Assembly (NCBI RefSeq): GCF_902832885.1
Contig: NZ_CADFDK010000017.1
Span: 62,001-126,000 of the forward strand
Source of the DNA: Burkholderia seminalis DSM 23518
GTDB lineage: Bacteria > Pseudomonadota > Gammaproteobacteria > Burkholderiales > Burkholderiaceae
Reading direction: 5' to 3'
Length of the DNA: 64,000 nucleotides
Below the pieces are notes generated by a model that was given only the letters and a program-made list of their open reading frames with translations, searched no databases and had not been told where the DNA came from. This document shows positions 35,594 to 44,517 of this stretch, piece by piece (within the stretch, counting starts at the first letter, position 1; each line of letters begins with the position of its first letter). The position numbers and the translations under genes are program-made.

Positions 35594-36592
35594 CTACTCC
35601 GCGCGCGCGTCGCGCCGCAGCAGGCCGCTGACCGCGTCGCGCGGTGCGATGCCGTCGAACAGCACGCCGCACACGGCCTCGGTAATCGGCATTTCGATCG
35701 ACTGCGCGCGCGCGAGCGCCAGCACGGCCTGCGCGCAGCGCACGCCTTCGGCCACGTGGCCGAGCGCGCCGAGGATGTCGTTCAGCGTGCGGCCGGCCGC
35801 CAGTTGCAGGCCGACCGTACGGTTGCGCGACAGGTCGCCCGTCGCGGTGAGGATCAGGTCGCCGAGGCCCGTGAGGCCCGTGAAGGTTTCCGCGCGGCCG
35901 CCGAGCGCGACGCCGAGCCGCGACATTTCGGCGAGGCCGCGCGTGATCAGCGCGGCGCGCGCGTTCAGCCCGAGGCCCAGGCCGTCCGAGATGCCGGTCG
36001 CGATCGCCAGCACGTTCTTCACCGCGCCGCCGACCTCGACGCCGACCACGTCGTCGCCCGTGTAGATCCGCATGGCGCCGTGATGGAACGCGGCGAGCGT
36101 GCGCTCGCGGCATGCGGACGACGTGCTCGCCACCGTCAGCGCGACGGGCAGCGACTGGCCGACCTCGCGCGCGAAGCTCGGGCCCGACAGCACGCCGTTG
36201 CTCTGCTGCTCGGGCAGCTCGGCCGCGATCACCTGGTGCGGCAGCAGATGCGTGTCGGCCTCGAAGCCCTTGCAGACCCAGACGATATGCGCGGGCACGC
36301 AGCCTGCGTCGCGCATCGCGCGGCACAGCGTGCGCAGCCCGGCCACGGGCGCGGCGATCACGCACAGCGCGTCGTCCGCGGCGCCGTGCGCGAGCGCGGC
36401 GCCGAGATCGGCGTCGTAGCGCAACGCGTCGGGCAGCGCGATGCCGTCCAGATAGCGGGCGTTTTCGTGCCGGGCCTGCAGCCCGGCGATGAGCGCGGCG
36501 TCGCGCGCCCACAGAAGCGTATCGTGCCGCGCGGCCAGATGGCCCGCGAGCGCGGTGCCCCAGGCACCGGCGCCGAGAACGGCTACTTTCAT
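35594..36592 (-). CDS. gpsA: Glycerol-3-phosphate dehydrogenase [NAD(P)+]
   Basis: 332 residues from the ATG at 36592. The N-terminal nucleotide site is [18 protein letters not shown]; later blocks are [31 protein letters not shown] (in part: [16 protein letters not shown]) and [21 protein letters not shown] (in part: [16 protein letters not shown]), the family's substrate and catalytic lysine regions. It makes sn-glycerol-3-phosphate for phospholipid synthesis. It is the last gene of the rhodanese-grxC-secB-gpsA run, 25 bp after secB. Confidence 0.96.
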   Translation of the reverse strand: MKVAVLGAGAWGTALAGHLAARHDTLLWARDAALIAGLQARHENARYLDGIALPDALRYDADLGAALAHGAADDALCVIAAPVAGLRTLCRAMRDAGCVPAHIVWVCKGFEADTHLLPHQVIAAELPEQQSNGVLSGPSFAREVGQSLPVALTVASTSSACRERTLAAFHHGAMRIYTGDDVVGVEVGGAVKNVLAIATGISDGLGLGLNARAALITRGLAEMSRLGVALGGRAETFTGLTGLGDLILTATGDLSRNRTVGLQLAAGRTLNDILGALGHVAEGVRCAQAVLALARAQSIEMPITEAVCGVLFDGIAPRDAVSGLLRRDARAE

Positions 36593-36617
36593 ACCCAGCA
36601 CCGGTCTGCGTTCAACG

Positions 36618-37100
36618 TCAGTTCAGCGTCGTGCCGTTCGGCGCGCCTGCCGCGGCGCCGGCCTGCTGCTGAAGCTGCGCGAGGCGCTGCTCGTACAGCG
36701 CCTGGAAGTTGATTTCCGCCAGGTGGATCGGCGGGAAGCCCGCGCGCGTGATCGCGTCGGCGATGTTCGAACGCAGGTACGGGAACAGGATCGTCGGGCA
36801 AGCGATGCCGACGAGCGGGTCGAGCTGTTCGTCCGGAATGTTGCGGATGTCGAAAATACCGGCCTGCTTCGCTTCGATCAGGAACGCGACCTTGTCCTTC
36901 ACCTTCGCCGTGACGGTCCCCGACACGACGACTTCGAACACGCTTTCCGCGAGACGGTCGGCCTTCACGTCGACTTCGACTTCAACCGACGGCATGTCCT
37001 GCTCGAGGAAGATCGCCGGCGAATTCGGCTGCTCGAGCGACATATCCTTCAGGTAGACGCGCTGGATGTTGAAGAACGGTTGGTTTTCGACGTCGGACAT
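36618..37100 (-). CDS. secB: Protein-export chaperone SecB
   Basis: 160 residues. The sequence opens with [20 protein letters not shown] and includes [13 protein letters not shown] and [20 protein letters not shown], the conserved SecB core that forms the tetramer groove and the SecA contact. It keeps preproteins unfolded for Sec export. It lies between grxC (107 bp upstream) and gpsA (25 bp downstream). This pairing with gpsA and grxC is a well-known proteobacterial arrangement. Confidence 0.97.
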   Translation of the reverse strand: MSDVENQPFFNIQRVYLKDMSLEQPNSPAIFLEQDMPSVEVEVDVKADRLAESVFEVVVSGTVTAKVKDKVAFLIEAKQAGIFDIRNIPDEQLDPLVGIACPTILFPYLRSNIADAITRAGFPPIHLAEINFQALYEQRLAQLQQQAGAAAGAPNGTTLN

Positions 37101-37207
37101 GGTGTTTCCCTAAAAGTGGTGACGGGGCGGCCCGGCTTCTCGCCGGCCGCCACGGATGAATCCTGCGCGCCCAAGCCGCGGCGCGGCCGGCGGCCATTCT
37201 GCCCTAA

Positions 37208-37468
37208 TCAGGCCGCTTGCAGAAGCGGCACGAGCCCGCCTTCGCGGTCGAGCTTCGACAGATCGTCGTAACCGCCGACGTGCGTGTCGCCGATATAGAT
37301 CTGCGGCACCGTGCGGCGCCCCGTGCGCGTCATCATTTCCTCGCGGCGGGCCGGATCGCGATCGATCAGCACCTTCTCGATCTGCTCGACCCCGCGCAGC
37401 TTCAGCAGGCGCTCGGCCTGCATGCAATACGGACACACCTGCGTGCTGTACATCAAAACCTTGTTCAC
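37208..37468 (-). CDS. grxC: Glutaredoxin 3
   Basis: 86 residues. The redox site is CPYCMQAERLL, and TVPQIYIGDTHVGGYDDL is the cis-proline and glutathione-binding region. This is the full length of a classical dithiol glutaredoxin, which reduces disulfides with glutathione. Its start overlaps the rhodanese gene by 4 bp (start/stop overlap), so translation is coupled, and secB follows. Confidence 0.97.
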   Translation of the reverse strand: MNKVLMYSTQVCPYCMQAERLLKLRGVEQIEKVLIDRDPARREEMMTRTGRRTVPQIYIGDTHVGGYDDLSKLDREGGLVPLLQAA

Positions 37469-37887
37469 TTCGCCACTCCTTGTTTGACGACCGGCATCCC
37501 GGCCTGCTGCCAGGCGGCCACGCCGCCCTCGAGCACGTGCACCTCGGCGTAACCGGCCGCCTCGACCTCGCGCGCCGCCTTCTGCGACTGCTGGCCGTTC
37601 TGGCAGACGAGCAGCACCGGCGTGCTCTTGTTCTTCGCGACTTGCGCAATTTTCGCGCCGATCTCGCCCGCGGCGACCTGGCGCGCCGACGGCAGGTGGC
37701 CGGCGGCGAAATCGGACGCGGCGCGCAGGTCGATCACGACCGCGTTGCGACGGTTGATGAGTTGCGTCGCCTCCGCGGCCGACAGGCCGCCACGGCCGCG
37801 GCGCAGTGCGGGCCAGGCCAGCAGGCCGCCGGAGACCACCAGGATCGCGATGAGGGCCAGGTTCGTGTAATCGGTAAAGAACGTCAC
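37465..37887 (-). CDS. Membrane-anchored rhodanese-like sulfurtransferase
   Basis: 140 residues from a GTG at 37887 (GGCGGAA upstream). One N-terminal helix (about 8-24) precedes a rhodanese domain. The active-site loop is LLVCQNGQQSQKAA, with the catalytic cysteine. It belongs to the YibN-like class found beside grxC and secB. The family transfers sulfur or acts in redox; the specific substrate is unknown. It is first in the operon and divergent from gpmA. Confidence 0.9.
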   Translation of the reverse strand: MTFFTDYTNLALIAILVVSGGLLAWPALRRGRGGLSAAEATQLINRRNAVVIDLRAASDFAAGHLPSARQVAAGEIGAKIAQVAKNKSTPVLLVCQNGQQSQKAAREVEAAGYAEVHVLEGGVAAWQQAGMPVVKQGVAK

Positions 37888-38023
37888 GGAATTCCGCCGG
37901 AAAAAGAGAAATCGGATGAGGACAATCCCGCCATTATAAAATAACCGTCTTGCGCGATGGCGGGCCCCGGTCGGGGCCCGTGCGACGCGCCCCGCTTCCC
38001 TATCACTACCGACCGCAAGATCC

Positions 38024-38770
38024 ATGTACAAACTCGTTCTCATCCGCCACGGCGAATCGACGTGGAACAAGGAAAACCGCTTCACCGGCTGGGTCGACGT
38101 CGACCTGACCGAACAGGGTCGCAACGAGGCCTACCAGGCCGGCGAATTGCTCAAGGAGGCCGGCTACACGTTCGACATCGCGTACACGTCGGTGCTCAAG
38201 CGCGCGATCCGCACGCTGTGGCACGTGCAGGACCGGATGGACCTGATGTACCTGCCAGTCGTCCACTCGTGGCGCCTGAACGAGCGCCACTACGGTGCGC
38301 TGTCGGGCCTGAACAAGGCGGAAACGGCCGCGAAGTTCGGCGACGAGCAGGTGCTCGTGTGGCGCCGCAGCTACGACACGCCGCCGCCCGCGCTCGAGCC
38401 GACCGACGAGCGCGCGCCGTTCAACGACCCGCGCTACGCGAAGGTGCCGCGCGAGCAGCTGCCGCTCACCGAGTGCCTGAAGGACACGGTCGCGCGCGTG
38501 CTGCCGCTGTGGAACGAATCGATCGCGCCGGCCGTCCGTGCCGGCAAGCAGGTGCTGATCGCCGCGCACGGCAACTCGCTGCGCGCGCTGATCAAGTACC
38601 TCGACGGCATCTCGGACAGCGACATCGTCGGCCTGAACATCCCGAACGGCGTGCCGCTCGTGTATGAACTCGACGAGAACCTGAAGCCGATCCAGCACTA
38701 TTACCTCGGCGACCAGGACGCGATCGCGCAGGCGCAGGCCGCCGTCGCGAAGCAGGGCAAGGCGGGCTGA
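38024..38770 (+). CDS. gpmA: 2,3-bisphosphoglycerate-dependent phosphoglycerate mutase
   Basis: 248 residues. The catalytic RHGEST is in [20 protein letters not shown], the second histidine in [18 protein letters not shown], and RRSYDTPPP is in the substrate cleft. It interconverts 3- and 2-phosphoglycerate in glycolysis and gluconeogenesis. It is monocistronic or shares a transcript with ctpA (255 bp gap) and is divergent from the rhodanese gene. Confidence 0.97.
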   Translation: MYKLVLIRHGESTWNKENRFTGWVDVDLTEQGRNEAYQAGELLKEAGYTFDIAYTSVLKRAIRTLWHVQDRMDLMYLPVVHSWRLNERHYGALSGLNKAETAAKFGDEQVLVWRRSYDTPPPALEPTDERAPFNDPRYAKVPREQLPLTECLKDTVARVLPLWNESIAPAVRAGKQVLIAAHGNSLRALIKYLDGISDSDIVGLNIPNGVPLVYELDENLKPIQHYYLGDQDAIAQAQAAVAKQGKAG

Positions 38771-39025
38771 CGCCCGTCGCGCCGGGCGGGCCGCGTCCGG
38801 CGCGGGGTGCCCGGCCGCGGCCCGCACCCCGCGCGAACCTTCTCGGCCCCGCTGCTGTCGAATCCGCTTTCGAACCCGCAGCGCGGCCGGCGGGGCCCAG
38901 CCAGGCCGGCTCCGGGCCGTTTGCGGCGCTTTTCGCGCCGTTCCACTGAGTCTTCGGACGAACAGTTATACTTGTCCGCTACATCCCCGCTACCGCCACG
39001 CGCTTCCCGACCGCACCAGATCTCT

Positions 39026-40573
39026 ATGCGAATGAAATTGAAGAACATCGGCCTGATTGCCGCGGGCCTCGCCACGGGCGTGTTCGCCACGCTGCAGGTT
39101 TCCGCATCGGCCGAGCAGACCGCCACGGCGCCGCTTCCCCTGGACCAGCTCCGCCTGTTCGCGGAAGTCTTCGGCCAGATCAAGCGCGAGTACGTCGAAC
39201 CGGTCGACGACAAGAAGCTGCTGACGGCGGCGATCAAGGGCATGGTGTCGAGCCTCGACCCGCACTCGTCGTTCCTCGACAAGACCGACTATGACGAGCT
39301 GCAGGAGCAGACGAAGGGCCGCTTCGCGGGTCTCGGCATCGAGATCTCGCAGGAAGACGGCCTCGTCAAGGTGATCTCGCCGATCGAGGATACGCCCGCG
39401 TTCCGCGCCGGCATCCGTCCGGGCGACCTGATCACGCGCATCAACGACAAGCCGGTGCGCGGCATGACGCTCGACAAGGCCGTCAAGCAGATGCGCGGCG
39501 AGCCGGGCACCAAGGTCACGCTGACGATCTTCCGCAAGAGCGACGACCGCACGTTCCCGGTCACGGTCACGCGCGCGATCATCAAGGTCCAGAGCGTGAA
39601 GATGAAGATCCTCGATCCGGGCTACGCGTATGTCCGCATCACGAGCTTCCAGGAGCGCACGACGCCCGACCTCGCGCAGAAGCTGCAGGACATCGCGCGC
39701 CAGCAGCCGAACCTGAAGGGCCTCATCCTCGACCTGCGCAACAACGGCGGCGGCCTGCTGCAGAGCGCGGTCGGCGTGGCCGGCGCGTTCCTGCCGCCCG
39801 ACTCGGTCGTCGTGTCGACCAACGGCCAGATCCCCGATTCGAAGCAGGTCTACCGCGATACGTACGACAACTATCGCCTGCCGTCCTTCGACGGCGATCC
39901 GCTGAAGAACCTGCCGCCGGTCTTCAAGACCGTGCCGATGATCGTGCTGACGAACGCCTATTCGGCATCCGCGTCGGAAATCGTCGCGGGTGCGCTGCAG
40001 GATTCGAAGCGCGCGCAGATCATGGGCAAGACGACGTTCGGCAAGGGTTCGGTGCAGACGGTCCGCCCGATGACGGCCGACACGGCGCTGCGCCTGACCA
40101 CCGCGTACTACTACACGCCGAGCGGCCGTTCGATCCAGAACAAGGGCATCACGCCGGACGTGCCGGTCGATCAGTACGCGGACGGCGATCCCGACGACGT
40201 GCTCGTGACGCGCGAGGTCGACTACACGAACCACCTCGCGAACACGCAGGACCCGAACGAGAAGAAGGAACAGGAAGAGCGCGAGCAGCGCCGGATGGAT
40301 CAGCTGCGCATCCTCGAAGAGCAGAACGACAAGAAGACGCCGGAGCAACGCCAGAAGGATCGCGATCGCAAGCCGATCGAGTTCGGCAGCGCCGACGACT
40401 TCATGATGCAGCAGGCGCTCAACAAGCTCGAGGGCAAGCCGGTCCAGGAATCGAAGTCGCTGCTCGCCGAGAGCACGAAGAGCCCGACCGGCAAGGCTGC
40501 CGCCGTATCGAAGGCATCGGGCGCCAGCGCAAAGCCGGCGTCCGCACCGAAGCCCGCGTCGGCGCCGAAGTAA
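39026..40573 (+). CDS. ctpA: C-terminal processing peptidase (S41 family)
   Basis: 515 residues from the ATG at 39026. A signal peptide or anchor (MKLKNIGLIAAGLATGVFA) precedes the N-terminal helical part, then a PDZ domain (about 105-180; GLGIEISQEDGLVKVISP). The protease core follows, with the serine in YSASASEIVAGALQD near residue 315 and the lysine in GKTTFGKGSVQT near 340. The C-terminus is long, charged, then Ala/Pro/Lys-rich (ASAPKPASAPK). Such periplasmic enzymes process or degrade proteins from their C-termini, including cell-wall hydrolases. It is followed by a strong terminator, then moeB. Confidence 0.94.
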   Translation: MRMKLKNIGLIAAGLATGVFATLQVSASAEQTATAPLPLDQLRLFAEVFGQIKREYVEPVDDKKLLTAAIKGMVSSLDPHSSFLDKTDYDELQEQTKGRFAGLGIEISQEDGLVKVISPIEDTPAFRAGIRPGDLITRINDKPVRGMTLDKAVKQMRGEPGTKVTLTIFRKSDDRTFPVTVTRAIIKVQSVKMKILDPGYAYVRITSFQERTTPDLAQKLQDIARQQPNLKGLILDLRNNGGGLLQSAVGVAGAFLPPDSVVVSTNGQIPDSKQVYRDTYDNYRLPSFDGDPLKNLPPVFKTVPMIVLTNAYSASASEIVAGALQDSKRAQIMGKTTFGKGSVQTVRPMTADTALRLTTAYYYTPSGRSIQNKGITPDVPVDQYADGDPDDVLVTREVDYTNHLANTQDPNEKKEQEEREQRRMDQLRILEEQNDKKTPEQRQKDRDRKPIEFGSADDFMMQQALNKLEGKPVQESKSLLAESTKSPTGKAAAVSKASGASAKPASAPKPASAPK

Positions 40574-40590
40574 GCGCCGGCCGGCATCCG

Positions 40591-40623
40591 ACGGGCCATC
40601 GCGGGAAGACCGCGATGGCCCGT
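40591..40623 (+). terminator. Intrinsic terminator after ctpA
   Basis: Perfect 14-bp arms ACGGGCCATCGCGG and CCGCGATGGCCCGT with a GAAGA loop, followed by TTTT. It begins 17 bp after the ctpA stop. Confidence 0.92.
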
Positions 40624-40679
40624 TTTTCATGCGCGCCTAAAATAACGAAACGTCCGCCCGCCTCGCCCCACGACTCCCC

Positions 40680-41432
40680 ATGAACGACGATCAACTCCTG
40701 CGCTACTCCCGACACATCCTCGTCGACGAAATCGGCATCGACGCGCAGCAGCGCTTTCTCGACGCGCATGCGATCGTCGTCGGCGCGGGCGGCCTCGGCT
40801 CGCCCGCCGCGATGTACCTCGCGGCATCGGGTGTCGGCACGATCACGCTCGTCGACGCCGATACGGTCGACCTCACGAACCTGCAGCGGCAGATCCTGCA
40901 CGTGACGGCATCGGTCGGCCGCAGCAAGGTCGAATCGGGGCGCGACGCACTCGCGCAGCTGAACCCCGAGGTGAAGGTGAACGCGGTCGCGGCACGCGTC
41001 GACGATGCGTGGCTCGACACGCACGTCCCGCGGGCGACCGTCGTGCTCGACTGCACCGACAACTTCGCGACGCGCCACGCGATCAACCGCGCGTGCGTCG
41101 CGCACGGCGTGCCGCTCGTGTCGGGCGCCGCACTGCGTTTCGACGGCCAGATCAGCACGTTCGACTTCCGCGATCCGGCCGCGCCCTGCTATGCGTGCGT
41201 GTTCCCGGAAGACCAGCCGTTCGAGGAAGTCGCGTGCGCGACGATGGGCGTGTTCGCACCGACGGTCGGGATCATCGGCGCGATGCAGGCGGCCGAAGCG
41301 CTGCGCGTGATCGGCGGCATCGGCAAGACGCTCAACGGGCGGCTGATGATGCTCGATTCGCTGCGAATGGAGTGGACGACGATGAAAATCGCGCGCCAGG
41401 CCGACTGCCCCGTGTGCGGGGGCCGGCACTGA
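40680..41432 (+). CDS. moeB: HesA/MoeB/ThiF family adenylyltransferase
   Basis: 250 residues, an E1-like enzyme. The ATP-binding loop is VVGAGGLGSPAAMYLAASG, the arginine-finger region LTNLQRQILH, and the catalytic cysteine lies in EVACATMGVFAPTVG near residue 186. Zinc is held by CYAC and the C-terminal CPVCGG. It adenylates the C-terminus of a ubiquitin-like sulfur carrier such as MoaD or ThiS. Partner genes are not adjacent, so whether it serves molybdopterin or thiamine synthesis is not settled here; MoeB is the usual call. Only 66 bp separate its stop from the convergent ptsI stop. Confidence 0.87.
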   Translation: MNDDQLLRYSRHILVDEIGIDAQQRFLDAHAIVVGAGGLGSPAAMYLAASGVGTITLVDADTVDLTNLQRQILHVTASVGRSKVESGRDALAQLNPEVKVNAVAARVDDAWLDTHVPRATVVLDCTDNFATRHAINRACVAHGVPLVSGAALRFDGQISTFDFRDPAAPCYACVFPEDQPFEEVACATMGVFAPTVGIIGAMQAAEALRVIGGIGKTLNGRLMMLDSLRMEWTTMKIARQADCPVCGGRH

Positions 41433-41498
41433 CGCGCGACGGGCAGGCGCCGAGCGGCGCCTGCGCGACACGGCGACAGCGAGCGGCGACCTGGCCGC

Positions 41499-43271
41499 CT
41501 AGGCGGCCGCATCCGCCCGCGGCTCGGCGACCGACAACCGCTGCAACGCCGCCTGCACCTCTTCCGGCTCGAACGCCGCGAGCACGTCGGCCGTCGGCTT
41601 CTCGAGCGCCTTCAGATGCGCGCGCAGGATCTCCTGCTTCACGACGAGCAGCTGGCTCGGGTGCATCGAGAACTCGGTGAGCCCCATCCCGAGCAACAGG
41701 CGCGTGAGCGCCGGATCGCCCGCCATCTCCCCGCACACCGACACCGACACGCCCGCGCGCTTCGCTTCGCGCAGCGTATAGGCGATCAGGTGCAGCACGG
41801 CCGGATGCAGCGGGTCGTACAGGTGCGCGACCGCGTTGTCGGCGCGGTCGATCGCGAGCGTGTACTGGATCAGGTCGTTCGTGCCGATCGACAGGAAATC
41901 GAACCGCTTCAGGAACAGCGGCAGCGCGATCGCCGCGGCCGGAATCTCGATCATCGCGCCGATGCGCACGTTCCGGTCGTACGCGAGCCCCGCATCGTCG
42001 AGCTGGCGCTTCGCCTCGCGGATCAGGTCGAGCGTCTGGTCGATTTCCTGCGCGTGCGCGAGCATCGGGATCAGGATCTTCACCTGGCCGAACGCGGACG
42101 CGCGCAGGATCGCCCGCAGCTGCGTGAGGAACATCTGCGGCTCGGACAGGCTCCAGCGGATCGCGCGCAGGCCGAGCGCCGGGTTCGGCGCGGTTTCGTA
42201 GCCTTCGTCGAGCGCCTCGAGCGGCTTGTCCGCGCCGACGTCGATCGTGCGGATCGTCACCGGCATGCCCTTCATCCACTCGACGGCGCGCTTGTACGCG
42301 GCGAACTGCTCCTCCTCTTCCGGCATCTCCTTCTGATGCATGAACAGGAACTCGGAGCGGAACAGGCCGACGCCGACCGCACCGGCCTCGACGGCCGCCT
42401 TCGCGTCGTCGGGCAGCTCGATGTTCGCGTACAGCTCGATCTTGGTGCCGCACAAGGTTTGCGTCGGCGAGAACTTCAGCCGCTGCAGCTTGCGCTGCTC
42501 CAGCTGCTTCTCGGACTGGCGGTACGAATATTCCTCGAGGACGATCGGCGCGGGATCGACGATCACGATGCCCTGGTCGCCGTCGACGATGATCAGGTCG
42601 TCCTGGCGGATCAGCGCGCTCGCGTGCTGCACGCCGACCGCGGCCGGAATGCCGAGACTGCGCGCGACGATCGCCGTGTGCGACGTGCGCCCGCCGAGAT
42701 CGGTGACGAACGCCTGGAACGACTGCGTCTTGAACTGCATCATGTCGGCCGGCGCGATGTCGTGCGCGACGACGATCATCTCGTTCGTGCCGTTCCTGGC
42801 CGCGCGGTCGAGCGCCTGCGACGCGGACGGCGCACCGGCCAAGGCCTTCAGCACGCGCTCGACCACCTGCTCGATGTCGGCCTTGCGCTCGCGCAGGTAT
42901 TCGTCCTCGATGTCGTCGAAGTGGCGCGTGAGCAGCTCGAGCTGCTCGGTCAGTGCCCATTCGACGTTGTAGCGGCGCGTGCGGATCAGGTCGATGGTTT
43001 CCTGCACGAGCATCTCGTCGCTCAGGATCATCGTGTGGACGTCGATGAATGCGCCGACTTCGCTCGGGGTGTCGTCGGTCAGGTCGGCGCGCAGCGCCTC
43101 GAGTTCGTGATGCACGACGTCGAGCGCCGTGCGGAATCGCTCGACCTCGGCGTCGATCTGGGGTGCCTCGACCAGGTAATGGGCGACGTCGAGCGCCGCC
43201 GGCGCGATCAGATACGCTCGCCCGATCGCGATACCACGTGAGACGGGAATGCCATGCAGCGTGAAGGACAC
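41499..43271 (-). CDS. ptsI: PTS enzyme I (phosphoenolpyruvate-protein phosphotransferase)
   Basis: 590 residues from a GTG at 43271, which has AGGAGG 5 bp upstream. The phosphorylated histidine is in GGRTSHTAIVARSLGIPAAVG (in part: GGRTSHTAIVARSL). The PEP-binding barrel shows SEFLFMH, DVGADKPL and MIEIPAAAI, and the C-terminal SIGTNDLIQYTLAIDRAD is intact. It takes phosphate from PEP and gives it to HPr. It is downstream of ptsH in the same direction, but a terminator-like hairpin lies in the 201-bp gap. Confidence 0.95.
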   Translation of the reverse strand: MSFTLHGIPVSRGIAIGRAYLIAPAALDVAHYLVEAPQIDAEVERFRTALDVVHHELEALRADLTDDTPSEVGAFIDVHTMILSDEMLVQETIDLIRTRRYNVEWALTEQLELLTRHFDDIEDEYLRERKADIEQVVERVLKALAGAPSASQALDRAARNGTNEMIVVAHDIAPADMMQFKTQSFQAFVTDLGGRTSHTAIVARSLGIPAAVGVQHASALIRQDDLIIVDGDQGIVIVDPAPIVLEEYSYRQSEKQLEQRKLQRLKFSPTQTLCGTKIELYANIELPDDAKAAVEAGAVGVGLFRSEFLFMHQKEMPEEEEQFAAYKRAVEWMKGMPVTIRTIDVGADKPLEALDEGYETAPNPALGLRAIRWSLSEPQMFLTQLRAILRASAFGQVKILIPMLAHAQEIDQTLDLIREAKRQLDDAGLAYDRNVRIGAMIEIPAAAIALPLFLKRFDFLSIGTNDLIQYTLAIDRADNAVAHLYDPLHPAVLHLIAYTLREAKRAGVSVSVCGEMAGDPALTRLLLGMGLTEFSMHPSQLLVVKQEILRAHLKALEKPTADVLAAFEPEEVQAALQRLSVAEPRADAAA

Positions 43272-43416
43272 GCGCACCTCCTCTGTACAAGTAAAGCCGC
43301 GGCACACTGCTGCGATGCGCTTATGACCCCGGTTAGCGATTATAAATTCCGCGCCCCCCCGCTGACTGCATGCACCGCAGCATTGCGCATTCCGCATCAA
43401 TGCTGCCGACGAAAAA

Positions 43417-43439
43417 AATGCCGCGAAATCCGCGGCATT
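43417..43439 (-). terminator. Terminator or attenuator hairpin between ptsH and ptsI
   Basis: Arms AATGCCGCG and CGCGGCATT with a 5-nt loop. On the minus strand the stem is followed by seven consecutive T residues (43412-43418 region). It lies 33 bp after the ptsH stop and 146 bp before the ptsI start, so it could reduce read-through from ptsH into ptsI. Confidence 0.8.
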
Positions 43440-43472
43440 CTGACTGGAAACGGCAACGATCGCGCGTGGCGA

Positions 43473-43742
43473 TCACTGGCCTTCGCCGAACTTGTCGGCG
43501 ATCAGCTTCAGCAGCGCGTCCATCGCTTCCTGCTCGTCGGACCCTTCGGTCTCGATCGTCACGGTGCTGCCGATCCCCGCCGCCAGCATCATCACGCCCA
43601 TGATGCTCTTCGCATTGATCTTGCGCCCGTTGCGCGTCATCCAGACTTCCGACTGGAAGTTGCCGGCCAGTTGCGTGAGCTTGGCCGATGCGCGCGCATG
43701 GAGCCCCAATTTATTGACGATGGTGGTTTCTTGTTGAAGCAT
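43473..43742 (-). CDS. ptsH: Phosphocarrier protein HPr
   Basis: 89 residues. The phosphorylatable histidine is in NKLGLHARASAKLTQLA (about His17), and the regulatory serine region reads INAKSIMGVMMLAAGIG. The serine is retained, as in HPr proteins that can be controlled by HPr kinase. It passes phosphate from EI to the EIIA protein encoded 73 bp upstream. A terminator-like hairpin follows. Confidence 0.96.
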   Translation of the reverse strand: MLQQETTIVNKLGLHARASAKLTQLAGNFQSEVWMTRNGRKINAKSIMGVMMLAAGIGSTVTIETEGSDEQEAMDALLKLIADKFGEGQ

Positions 43743-43815
43743 GATTCTCGGTCGGGTCGGTCGAGGCCGCCGGCGGCGCACGCCGGCGGTGTGGTCTAAA
43801 ACGGAAAACGGGAAA

Positions 43816-44286
43816 TCAGTGCGACTCGGTGCGCGGCTGCGGTTCCGGCGGAATCGGCGCGCATTGGCCGCAGCCGGTTTCCGTCGGCGGCGGCGGTGTG
43901 CCGGCCGACACCTCGTGGACGCCCTTCGCGCCGCCGGACAGCGCCTTGTCGACGAGCTTGTCGAGCGGCACGGTACGGTAGCAGACGGCCCGCACGAGCA
44001 TCGGCAGGTTCACGCCCGCCAGCACGCGCACGTTGTCGAGCTTCGCGAGCTGGCCGGCGATGTTCGCCGGCGTCGCGCCGTACATGTCGGTCAGCACGAC
44101 CACGCCGTTGTCTTCCCGGAGCCGCGCGAGTTCCGCGTGCGCGAACGCCATCACCTGGGCCGGGTCGCTGTCCGCCATCACGTCGATACAGCCGATGCGG
44201 GCAGGCACGCCGCCATAGATGTGCGCGATGCAGTCCCGCAGCGCGGTGGCGAGCGGAGCGTGCGCGATGATCAGGATCCCGGCCAT
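43816..44286 (-). CDS. PTS EIIA component, mannose family
   Basis: 156 residues. The active histidine is in ILIIAHAPLATALRDC (about His9), and the fold continues with VVLTDMYGATPANIAGQLA, the mannose-family EIIA pattern. It is a single-domain protein without EIIB, EIIC or EIID nearby. It is therefore likely a phosphorylation sensor or regulator in an incomplete PTS rather than part of a sugar importer, as suggested for related Ralstonia systems. Upstream lies a 231-bp gap with a GC palindrome (44322-44336) and a LacI-type GAAACGTTTC (44357-44366). Confidence 0.9.
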   Translation of the reverse strand: MAGILIIAHAPLATALRDCIAHIYGGVPARIGCIDVMADSDPAQVMAFAHAELARLREDNGVVVLTDMYGATPANIAGQLAKLDNVRVLAGVNLPMLVRAVCYRTVPLDKLVDKALSGGAKGVHEVSAGTPPPPTETGCGQCAPIPPEPQPRTESH

Positions 44287-44517
44287 GTCAGATCGCTCCC
44301 GGCCGCCCCTGGCGGGCCGACGCCCCGCGGCGGGGCAAGGAGCGTAGCGAGTGTGGGAAACGTTTCATGTTCAGCCTTGCAACAGTATCGGCCCGACCGC
44401 CGGGCCTTCGGTGCGCCGAAAACGGCACCTGGCAAGCGGGCATTGTAGCAGGCCGGTCAAGCGGCTCCGGCGACGGGGGGCCTGCGCGGCCGCCGCCGGG
44501 GTTGCGCGGAAAGCGGC

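Noticed and set aside
44357-44366. GAAACGTTTC palindrome upstream of the EIIA gene
   Set aside because: It resembles a LacI-type operator, but such 10-bp palindromes can arise by chance and no LacI-family gene is nearby.
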